Positions 9,792 through 19,506 of a stretch of DNA of 38,612 nucleotides are shown here, piece by piece. Each line of letters begins with the position of its first letter. The stretch's first letter is position 1. Source of the DNA: Daldinia sp. FL1419 (lineage: Eukaryota > Ascomycota > Sordariomycetes > Xylariales > Hypoxylaceae). A program made the position numbers and the translations under genes. The stretch lies in the NCBI GenBank assembly GCA_025201765.1, contig MU623562.1, positions 1 to 38,612 of the forward strand. Direction: 5' to 3'. The notes beneath the pieces were generated by a model that made no database searches, was not told where the DNA came from, and was given only the letters and a program-made list of their open reading frames with translations.

Positions 9792-12588
9792 ATGGCACAA
9801 TCACAGCATGTCGCAGCCAAGCAGCGGTCCAAACGTCGACACCAGACACGCACTCCCTCCCCATCTCGCCACCATGATTGGGACTCACGACATAATCCTA
9901 ACCCCCATTCGCTGCCTTACCGACCCCGAGGGCCTGAAATACACAGGTTTGCCGGTAGAAATTTAAAAATTTATTCTCAACAAGGTGCACCGCAGTCCGA
10001 AGACGACGACTCAGATGCTACCGACCCAATGCCTCACCCACAACAGCAACTGGCTCGTCCCCGGTCGGCCACCCTTGGATCTAGGAACGGGAAAGGTCGG
10101 GCGGTTTATCTCGAAGTAGAGGACGGCGATGATGACGACGAGCAAGCGAAGATGATTTCGAGACTTAGATCCAGATCTAGACCCCGGACGCAATCGAGGC
10201 ACAGGACTAGGAGTAGGGCCAGGAGCGTGACCAGTAGTAGCGGAGATGATGAGACCTACGAACTTTCGACACCCCCAAGATCCACTCCCTTGTATCGATC
10301 TAGGCCTACCTCGAGGATTCGATCACCGTCCTCTTTGAGTTCGAGCGTCGACACTGACTCATCGGATTCGACCGAAGATGAGAGGATTAAGCGCCGAGCC
10401 CGCAAAAGGCCAGTAGTAACCCCGCCTCCGCCCCCGGTCGACCGGGTCGCCCGACGAAGACACCGATCAAGACATCGAGAAAGACCTGCCTACGAAGAAG
10501 ATAGCGACGAAGAACCCGAATACGAAGATGCCCAGGCTCTCCGTCGCCTACGGGAGAGGTCGAAATCCGTCCCACGATCCGGACATATCGAGTCACGAAG
10601 CACGTCCCGGATTCGTACTCGTCACCGAGATCATTACGACGAACCAGAGGCTAGTACATCGCGACGGTAAGCATACGAATTCTGTTAATGTCTAGAAGTT
10701 GATGATGGTGATGACGATGACGATGATGATGATGCTAACGATACTTATCAGAGCTCATCGAAGAAAGTATTATGATTCCGATGCGGGATACAATCCGAAG
10801 CCTTCGCTTCCACGGGCGCATACTGCACCCAGTTCACATGTGGCAGCCCAGAGTATGAGTTCCTCCTCAATGTCTTCTCCAGCTTTTCTGAATAGGTTTG
10901 TGGGTGCAGGACTCCAGTCGCCTCCCGACAAGCATTCGAAAATGTAAGTTTGCTCGCAAGTATTTAGCAAACCCCCGTCGGTAAATGGTGCACGTCTGAT
11001 TGATTGCTTTCGAATAGGGTGGAATGCGTTGTATGCTTCGACGAGATACCGGCGTCGGAGACGGCCAAGTTGAAGTGCAAGCATCGGATGTGCAAGCCAT
11101 GCCTAAAGCGCAGCTTCAGGCTCTCCGTCAAAGACCCGGCCCAGATGCCGCCGAGATGCTGCGGGCCGGACTGCATTCCGTTGAAGCACGTCGAAGATTT
11201 ATTCGACATCGAGTTCAAGAAGACCTGGAATCGGAAATTCCACGAGTTCTCCACACGAAACCGTGTGTACTGCCCGGGTAAGAGGTGCGGTCGCTGGATT
11301 CGGCCGGACCAGATCCAAGAGCACCGCACCGGCCGCAAGGTGGGTAGATGCGGTGGCTGTCATACTCGAGTATGCTGCGACTGCAATAACAAATGGCACG
11401 GCTCAGGCCCATGTCCCCCTGATGAAGAAACGAACCAGATCTTACAGCAAGCAAAAGAAGAAGGATGGCAGCGTTGCTTTAACTGCAGAAACATGGTAGA
11501 GTTAAAAGAAGGCTGTAATCACATGACTTGGTAAGGCATATTTCTTTATATCTAGGACTTGTGTAGATGTATTTGTGCCGGAGTCTAACAGGAAATATAG
11601 TCGTTGCGGTGCCGAATTTTGCATGATCTGTGGGCTGAAGTGGAAGACTTGCGAATGCCCTTGGTTCAACTACGAGGGCGCCGACGCCGAGGCTCTCGAC
11701 CACATGCAAATTCCGGAACCTATGATAGACCGCGAGAGGTTAGGTCTTCGAAATGCGCCACCTGCTGCGCAGGATTTCAATGCTAGACGCTCGCCTGGCA
11801 ACGGGCTACGAACTCGACCAACCCCTTACGACAACGAGCTTCTCCGCAGGCGTCTTCAGGAACAACAAGACGAAGAGTTGGCACGACGACTTCAGTATGA
11901 GGGTAGCGAGGATGAGTATATGGATCCAGTGGATGATACCGTAGGCCTCGGTAACAACTTGAACAGCAACCTCAATACCAACCTCAACAACTCGGGACAC
12001 TTCAATATGAATAACCCCTATAGACGCCGAGCACAGACCGTCGTTGCACCACCAGCACCCGCACCGCCGCCAGTGGGACCATTTGAAAGGACAGCGGGTT
12101 CGGTTGCAGACTACGTCACTGGGGTGAACAGGGCACGCGGTCTTCGTGCCAGCTCGATGGAGCGTCGTCTCGCCGACCGGTTCGAACAGCGTCAGAATAC
12201 CCCAATTAACCAAGGCTTTGGACAAGGCATACCCCCTCCGCCGGCCCCTCCGCGAGCGATGGGTCCACCACCGCTACCGACCCAGACTCCCATACCGACT
12301 CCCCCAATGATGCGTAGGCACACCGTAGACGACGAAGAGCTATACGAGATCCCACGGGCAAGTCGGTTTTCCGAACGCATCCAACCACGACGAGCAGCGA
12401 CGCGAGGCTACATGGATGACTCTGCCCTATACGAACCCGGACCACGGGTGCGACACCGTCCGCGAGCCGCGTCGGCATCGCCCAAGGATTCCGTTCTCGC
12501 CGGCCTCACCGGACCGGGCCGCGGCATGCACCGCGTTTACGAGTGGGTTGAGCACGTCGAGCAGGACCCGCACGCAATCGTTACGTAG
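9792..12588 (+). CDS. RBR (RING-IBR-RING) E3 ubiquitin ligase, four exons
   Basis: Exons 9792-10666, 10752-10943, 11018-11530 and 11601-12588 give 855 residues. Introns begin GTAAG and end in AG; the first has a GCTAAC branch site and the third TCTAAC. RBR ligases take ubiquitin from an E2 onto a RING2 cysteine and then pass it to the substrate. Residues 1-355 are disordered, with an RS/Arg-rich stretch (122-150), acidic patches and a poly-Pro run near 210. RING1 starts at Cys359 (C359, C362, C376, H378, C381, C384). The IBR holds C441, C446, C467, C470, C475, C478, H483 and C488. RING2 holds C509, C512, the predicted catalytic Cys522 in GCNHMTC, then C527, C529, C534 and C537. Cys527 is encoded across the third intron, which fixes that splice. 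The C-terminal 300 residues are Asn- then Pro-rich and disordered. The architecture is a fungal RBR type without a clear ARIADNE domain; the substrate is unknown. The gene converges on 13300-14214. Confidence 0.92.
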
Positions 12589-13299
12589 ATTCGGATGATA
12601 ATGAATAGGCAAATGGATTTTCTGTTTTTAACTGAGATGAGAGGGACGTTTTTTTTCTTTCTTTCTCTGGTTTCCCGTACTCGGGCTCATGTGTTTGACG
12701 ATTGGTTCATGAAAGATGCAATACATGACATGACAAATGGTTTGCTAGGATTTTCTACGGATCTCCTTTTGTGGCAAGTTGTATCACCATCTACATCAAT
12801 ATGTTCGTGCAGCAGCATATTTACACAAGAGTTGTCCTTCTCTGATTCGAGTGGGCTCTGCATTAATATTACTGGGTATGGTTTTTTTTCGTTAAAGTCT
12901 CGGGACGCTTCTGTAACTGAACTTTGGTCGGGTCTAGGATTCAAATCAATCAATGGAGTTGCGGAACGACATTATCATCATCCATCGCTATTATTTTTAA
13001 AGGGTCTTTTACAGGCATTTTATAAGGAGAAACAGAACTATCGCTTTTTTTCTCTCTTCTACCAACATAGAAAAACCCAAAAATAGGTAGTTATCGATTC
13101 CTCTGTGCCACTCGCTCCTGAGCAATAACATCCCCCTTTTTTTTTCAAATAAGAGTACATGGTAGTAAAAGACAGCAAACTCCTGGATATTAGGGGATAT
13201 CTATAGTGAAATTTCGGAAAGTAGAACGCCTTTGCCTACAGAAATGACTGATAACCTTGCCTAACCGTTTCGCATTCTCCCGTCATATAATTATTCCTT
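12589..13299. other. convergent 3' flank region
   Basis: T-rich sequence between the stop of the RBR gene and the stop of the membrane-protein gene. It should contain both 3' UTRs. An open frame at 12595-13086 (+) has no family resemblance and runs through T-rich sequence, so I treat it as chance. Confidence 0.6.
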
Positions 13300-14214
13300 T
13301 CAGTATCGAGAAAGGGGTTCTCCTTTCATATCCATAGCTACGGGTGCCGGTGTTTCCGTTAGATGATACATCGGCGGCTCTAACGGAACGGGGACCTGGC
13401 CCATTTGGTACGCGCTCGCTTCGGGTTGCGGTTCGGAAGACTGGAGCGCTGCCACCGCTGCGTACGCAGGGGGCTTGTCGCTTAATGGGTGAGGCGGTAG
13501 TGGGGATAAGGGAGATACGGTGGTAGATGTGACAGATGGAGAATATGTGAGTGCCGGAGTTGGTAAAGCTAAACCGGACATCGATGAACCCGTCATAGAT
13601 GGAGACGGGACATTCCCCGGATAAGGTGTAGGTTGGAATCTGATATGTTGCTCGGATGGGTTTTGACTTCCGGGCACGGATCGGGCTGGCGGAGTTGGCG
13701 GATGCGTGCCCGGAGGAGAAAATTGGTATCCGTTCTCGAGCTCATCCTCTTTTCTCCGCTGCTCTAATAGCCGCTGCTTCCTTTTCGGTCGGATACGGAG
13801 GAAATACCATATGGCTAGAAGGAACAAAAATGCAATGAGAGCGCCTATCACAGCCCCTGCTATAGTCCCACCACCGTGACGCTTCTCATCCTCGTCCTCA
13901 TCATCCTCGTCATCACTACTATCGTGGCTTCCGTCGTTATGCTCAGCGCTATTATGTTCGAGATATTCGCGGAACTGGTCACAAACTCTAGTATCGTAGC
14001 CGGGACTATTAGGATCGCACGGTGAGCCCCTAGGTACAACCTCTCGTTGATGACTTATGTCGACCGAATTAAGCCTCGTCTCAAGTGAGTGGGAAATCTC
14101 AATGGATTTTCTTGATTTAAGCGTTGACCTTCCCCCACTAGGCCGTCTCGGTTCTACTGTACTGTCCGCAACGACGCTGGCCGCGAGGGCTAGTAGCGTG
14201 TAAGAGAATCGCAT
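13300..14214 (-). CDS. secretory single-pass membrane protein with two PPxY motifs
   Basis: An intronless 304-residue protein when started at the ATG at 14214, which places a signal peptide (MRFSYTLLALAASVVA) first. An ATG-like codon 16 residues upstream would bury that signal. Order of parts: signal peptide 1-17; a Ser/Arg-rich ectodomain with two Cys (PCDPNSPGYDTRVCDQF) near 66-78; a strongly acidic Asp/Glu run about 98-110; a transmembrane helix about 117-140 preceded by Gly-rich sequence; a basic stop-transfer RIRPKRKQR; then a Pro/Ser-rich cytosolic tail. The tail carries PPAY (248-251) and PPMY (280-283), the form bound by WW domains of Rsp5/NEDD4-type ligases. The layout resembles fungal Mid2-like or adaptor-type membrane proteins, but I recognise no named domain. 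It lies tail to tail with the RBR gene. Confidence 0.75.
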   Translation of the reverse strand: MRFSYTLLALAASVVADSTVEPRRPSGGRSTLKSRKSIEISHSLETRLNSVDISHQREVVPRGSPCDPNSPGYDTRVCDQFREYLEHNSAEHNDGSHDSSDDEDDEDEDEKRHGGGTIAGAVIGALIAFLFLLAIWYFLRIRPKRKQRLLEQRRKEDELENGYQFSPPGTHPPTPPARSVPGSQNPSEQHIRFQPTPYPGNVPSPSMTGSSMSGLALPTPALTYSPSVTSTTVSPLSPLPPHPLSDKPPAYAAVAALQSSEPQPEASAYQMGQVPVPLEPPMYHLTETPAPVAMDMKGEPLSRY

Positions 14215-16876
14215 AGCGAATAATCGGATGGAGCTCTTCAAAATCGAAGCTTCGAGCTCCAAACTGGCTACAAAGGGTGAAGAAAAACTAGAGAACGACT
14301 AGATTCATAAAATGTGACAATACTAGCCTATTACATGCGAAAGCAAAAGTGAAAGTAAGTAGTTGGCTAGCTAAGTGGGATGGGGGATAACGGTCTGTCT
14401 TGGACATCCGAGCGCCGAAGGACTTTGCCAAGGTGTGTTTTGTTCCAGCCACGAAAAGGCTAAGAACCGCAGCTCGTTGCAGCGGCTTCACGGGGTTTAC
14501 TTGGGTGCTAGCTAAATCTACAAAGAGGATTAATAAAGGCGTACATATAACCAATTACGAGGGAACAGAAGCCTGCACTGCCCCGATGGTGGAGGACGCG
14601 CGAATCAGCTCGTTTTAGTGACACGTCTTACACGGGGTTCCACCTGAGAATCGAGGAAAGACGATAGTAGTGTAGCCCGCAACCCCCGAGGGATGGGACC
14701 TGTTGGCGCGGGTGTAGCTTACGGTCTAGCAAAGTCTTAGTAGTGTAAACTCCCCTATTGATTCTCCCCGGACGTGGGGCGGCGAAGGCCGGGGGTTGAT
14801 GCCGAGACTCGCACTGGGTCATGCATATCGGAGACCGAGGGTTACGTCAATATATATAAACTGGTCTTTAAGTCCGTTCTTCAATCTTGTCAATATCAAG
14901 ATAAAGTCCGTAACAAATCTAGCGTATACTATTCAAGTGAAGCCTCAACGAAGCACACATGACTCGTTGGCCTGATAGGTGCCTACCTAGAAGGTAGGTA
15001 AATATTGCGGTTTTTATGCAAGAAGGCGGCGCCCTAGCTTACTCGAGAGAACTACATAGACGCGTGCGCACAGTGGCTGAGACCTAGCACCGCAGCATCC
15101 GTAAGAAAGGGAACTCTCCTATCTAACCCGTCGATAATCCATAACCGTCCACGATCTAGACGCCGAGATAGTATCTTCCTTCGTTCTTTCATGGAGGGTA
15201 GGATCCTTTTAGGGCGGCCAGGGTTTAGCAATAACAAGATACGCTTATAATATATCACATTTGTGTTTTCCTTTAGCTCCGTAGATCGTTTCCTCTTGAC
15301 ATCGACCATCTGGCTTCCCTTAGGGCCAATAGCCCCCACGCGGGCCACGCCCAAGTAAAAAGGCCAAGACTGGCTGACAAGTTTCCACCTTTTGCATCTT
15401 TTTGGGATTCTATGCGTGAACGCACAGAAGCACACAGAAACGATGCTTGAGGAAAAGGCCGTGTTTCTTGTTTTTCATGACGCTCATCCGCTTTGGAAAC
15501 TCCGGCTATGGATTTCTACTGGGCGCCAAGCACCGAATCAGTACTTCGGTCAACCTATGTAACGAGTGCTGACAACCCAGACAGCGCAGCTAAAATCGAT
15601 AGCGTGCAGGTTGGGCATCTACATAGTAGAAAAAAAGGTCGACCCATGAGCCCTTTAGGCATAGTGATAGACAATGCAGCGATGGTAAGAAATCGGACCC
15701 CGATGAGACCGCCTCTTTTCCTCAATAGTTTTCAAGTGTTACTGCTACACATGTTGTAGAGGGCTCTCTGTTTTTAATTAATTAAACTGCGAGGCTGGAC
15801 TACATAGTATTGGACCCTAGGTAATACCAAATCATAGTTGACAGACGACGGGGAAGGAAATATGTAGCGATACCTACATCCAACCCGGCTTAAGTGAGAC
15901 CGGAGATACGAACTCGCTGCTTTTGGAACATCGTTTAATGGCTGGCTTCCCGCCTCTCTAATACCTATGCCTTTCTAATATGCAAGGTGCCATTCCGATC
16001 ACCAGCCTTTCCGCAGGCCACAAGTTTAGCATTAGATTCCGTAGCCTCATCAACACCACTAAGAGTCCTTGACAAACCATACAAGATCAAGTTCAATATG
16101 ACGATGAACTAGATAATTATGAATCAAGAAACTTTTGAGCATAGTCAATAAGGCTGCATACAACAAGGTCTAAGTGAAGATGGGATGCCGGTAGTTGACA
16201 AGGCCTGCATAAGCGAAGATCGCTGCAGCATCCGATATCGTCACAATAGACCGACGATTGGCTCCCCAGCACGATAGAGGCTAGATGGCCGTGTTTTACT
16301 ATGTACCAATTTATACCTATTTTTCATGGTCCTGTCTTCATTTGAGCATGGATATACGTATACGCACCCAAAACATCATGACCATGGAATGCCGCCATGG
16401 TGACACGATATGGCCCCTGAGATGGGATAATTAACGTCAAGAAAACTACTCCTATTTCCTCTGACGACACCCCTTGCCTCCCTTTTTTATCGGGAGTCCC
16501 TAGTTCAGATATACTAGAAAGCTCGCGTCTCCAAGTAATATCAACGGTGGAAGTCCGAACATATAAGGAATGAGATATTTAATATATAGTTAGTCATCAG
16601 ATTGGCTGCTTGGAATGGCTACATCCATTCATTACATCTACCGGTCATCTCATTCTCTCACCCTCATTCCTCTAAAGTTAAAGGCCAAACCCAACAGTAA
16701 AACTCTGAGACGGGATCAATAGGCTCTGATAGATTGAGTAGCTCACAACTAAGTGTTTTTTAAGAATTATCCTTTCAGTGATTATAAGAAATGATGAGAG
16801 TACCTAGTAAACCAACCTCTCATCATGCATTAGCATGAAATAAAAGGTATTCACATATTATGTATGGCAAGTCCTT
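14215..16876. other. gene-free spacer
   Basis: No supported gene. The longer open frames (15052-15435 on minus, 15493-15759 on plus) lack an ATG at their 5' end and resemble nothing. It holds the promoter of the membrane-protein gene on the left and the 3' flank of the monooxygenase on the right. The only structured element I see is the inverted repeat at 14982-14998. Confidence 0.55.
14982..14998. repeat. CCTACCT / AGGTAGG inverted repeat
   Basis: A perfect 7-base inverted repeat with a 3-base spacer. It belongs to the recurrent intergenic TAGG/CCTA family. Confidence 0.85.
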
Positions 16877-18292
16877 TCACTTTACATCCGGTTTAAGAAT
16901 ACCCTGCATCGCCTCAAGAGCATCTTGCTTGTGCTGCTGGATGTCCAGAGACATTATGAAGCCCCATCGGCCAGGTACGAGCTCTCTGAGCTTGGCTGGG
17001 TCTAGACCGATCTCCCGGCTCTGCCCGCAAAAGATCTGGCCCGTTCCCCGGCTGGAGTCGATCACTCGTTGACCCCGGGGTCTTCTTACGACATCGTACG
17101 CTTTGAAAGCGGCGTCGAGCTCGTCCTTGCTTTTGGTGTGAGATAGAAGATGTCCCAGGATCATAGCGTCCTCGATAGCGAGGCCGGCGCCAGAGCCCTG
17201 CCATGGGGTTGTCGCATGTGCAGCGTCGCCGAGGACACAGACACGGCCATTGACGTAGGTAGGTGTTGACTTATGCTCCCATTGAGAGTAGGCGTTGAGG
17301 TCCCCTGGTTCAAGAAGTAACTGCGAAGGAATGAGTCTATGGCCTGCAGCACGACTTAGATACGCTTACCTCAATCACCCCCTTTGCGATGGGACCATCA
17401 AGCCAATTGCTCAATGTTTCATTGAGTAGCTCTCTGGTTAGTGGTCGTTTTCTGTCTTCCGGAGGTTCTTTTTCGATTGCTGATACCACTACCTGAACCA
17501 TGGTTCTGTTTTCCAGGACGTCATGCATGATGAATGCATTGTCTCCAATCCACCCATATTGCCGATCCAGCTCGAAGAACTGGTCTCCTATGACACTACG
17601 TGCTTTTTCGAATGGGACTAGAAACCGACAATCCCAGAAGCCAGCAGGTGATGCTTGGTACTCAGTGGAGTCACCCACCACATAGTTACGGACCCTGCTG
17701 AATATCCCATCCGCACCAATGATTGCATCAAAGCGCTTTACGGAACCGTCTCGGAAGACAATTTCTACCTCTTCTCGCTGAGACCGGATTTCAGAAAGCT
17801 CCTGACTTGTATGTAGAATCTCTTCAGGAAGTGGAGCGAGGATTTCGCGCAGTAGCGAAGCACGATGGACCACGATACCCGGTTCTCCAGCACCTGCGAG
17901 ATCAAAAACGAGGGATCCCGAATATGGTCCTGAACCCTGCTAGACCTTAGAACTTCTTCAGAAGAATTCTTGGGCTCTATATAAAATACGGCGTAGTTCG
18001 TATAAGAATAAGAAATGACTTAAATACGACAAGGGCTTACCAGGACAATGCGAGAGGAGTTCATCGGGACACCGCCGGCTTTGTCTAGACTCTCCTTCAT
18101 CGACGGGAGTATCTGATCCAAGGCCCGCTGAGCATTTGAGCTAAGGCCAACGGCAGCGCCGCGTTCCGAGAACTCGGGTGCGGATTCGTAGAGGTCAAGG
18201 TCCAGATGAGGCACCTTGATGAGTGCATTGGCAAGCGTAGCCCCGGCGAGGCCGCCACCTATGATGGCTACACGGATTCGAGGTTGGGACAT
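16877..18292 (-). CDS. FAD-dependent monooxygenase, salicylate-hydroxylase type
   Basis: Exons 18292-18041, 17936-17370 and 17320-16877 (all phase 0) give 420 residues, the usual length for group A flavin hydroxylases. These enzymes use NAD(P)H, FAD and O2 to hydroxylate aromatic or related compounds. Three family signatures are present: the Rossmann GGGLAG at 12-17 for FAD, the GADGIFSRVR segment at 158-167, and the second FAD site GDAAHATTPWQGSGAG at 304-319, followed by GLAIEDA. Exon 1 ends SSRIVL and exon 2 opens GSGPYSG, a normal junction in this family. The second intron is only 49 bases. The start is the ATG at 18290-18292; the open frame extends five codons upstream only from a TTG. 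No other biosynthetic genes flank it, so it looks like a stand-alone catabolic or detoxification enzyme. The exact substrate cannot be read from the sequence. Confidence 0.9.
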
Positions 18293-18307
18293 TGTTTCGT
18301 GATTCAA

Positions 18308-18964
18308 GAAGAAGGGTTTAGCATTTGCGTAAGCACGTAGAGTGATGGGTAAGGGTTCCCCTCTGGGTTTTGGCAGGGGGTGAAGCTATATTAGGTAATT
18401 TCAAGATGATCGATCTATACCGGTAACAGCGAGAGGCACGCAGCAAATATCACGATTCGAGATATAATAGAATATCAACGACTCTGTACAGAATACCGAG
18501 GTTTTTAATATTAAACAGATTCTTATTATATAGGTAGTCATAGCTGCCTACAAACTCAAACTGTCAGCTAACTGCTGCCAGTTAAGGGGCGTTATACCCG
18601 ATGAAGAGCAGAACTCCGTGATTCCATGAAAATCCAAATTATGGATTGAAAATGATTCATCTACCTCGTTGAGTTGAACATGATAAAACGATCTTCAAAA
18701 ATCCTAACGAAACCCACTCTCCTACATTCAACCAGCCTTCTACATAGCCATAAGTCAACCATAGACGACGCCGCCTCAATGATTCATAATATTATCGAGC
18801 TGGTGAGTAGCATCTGTATCTTGACATAAGAATGAAATCATCTCAGAGTATTACCCTCTCCCATCCCTTTTCTCCATCACCCTATATATCCCAAATCTCC
18901 TATGATAGCTCCCGCCAACTACAGAAATGCCATGGGGTATATCCACCAGGATCCTGCGACACAT
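18308..18964. other. monooxygenase promoter region
   Basis: No gene seen. The left part is the upstream region of the monooxygenase (read leftward). The right part is the 3' flank of the secreted-protein gene ending at 18965. Confidence 0.5.
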
Positions 18965-19506
18965 CTACTTCTTGATAACAACGGCGCTTATTTCTGCCAC
19001 GGCGGTTAGCACAATATATGAAAATGTTTATGGCGTGTTTTAAAATACTCACCAGTCTGCTGGACGATAGTCTGGATTTGAGGAACAAGGGCCTGGTCGA
19101 TGAGCGAAGAGACATCAAAGCCACCGATGCCATTGATGAGACCAAGGTCGAAAACGTTGAGCTGCAGAGAGCTAAGGTCGAAGTTACCGAAGATACCAAG
19201 GCTCCCGAGCTGGGACAGGAGAGCGATCTGCTGCAGCTGGAGAAGCGAGTTGACGTCGAAGGCGTTGTTGACAAAGAGGTTCTGGAAGCCGCCGATGTTC
19301 AGCTGATTAAAAGCAGCCAGCTGGGCAAAGGACTGCAAGTCAAACTGGTTGATGGCGAGGAGGTATTGAAGGTCCTGGTTGGCGAAGCCGAAGTTGTTGA
19401 AGGCTCCGAGGTCAATCGCAGCTCGTTTCTCGGTGGTAGTAGTAGTGGTGGGAGCGGCGGTAGCAAAAGCGGCAAGAGCGCTGGCAAAGATAGTGGAAGC
19501 CTTCAT
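18965..19506 (-). CDS. small secreted Leu/Gln/Phe-rich protein with Kex2 site
   Basis: Exon 1 is 19506-19053 and exon 2 18993-18965, separated by a 59-base intron (GTGAGT donor, GCTAAC branch site, CAG acceptor), giving 160 residues. Residues 1-18 are a signal peptide. A Thr run leads to EKR at 26-28, a likely Kex2 cleavage site, so a mature protein would start near Ala29. The rest is a low-complexity, Cys-free series of short Leu/Phe/Asn/Gln blocks (for example LLQLQQIALLSQLG) with repeated G-F/F-D steps, the kind of sequence found in fungal cell-wall or secreted structural proteins. The short second exon adds EISAVVIKK. Start choice: the ATG at 19506 begins the signal peptide, and the extension upstream does not. 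It shares a motif and intron phase with the gene at 22154-22908. Function unknown. Confidence 0.72.

Noticed and set aside
12595..13086. 163-codon frame just after the RBR gene
   Set aside because: It runs through T-rich 3' UTR sequence, gives a Phe/Ser-rich product and resembles nothing.
15052..15759. Two open frames (127 and 88 codons) in the spacer after the membrane-protein gene
   Set aside because: They begin at GTG and TTG, lie on opposite strands and resemble no family.
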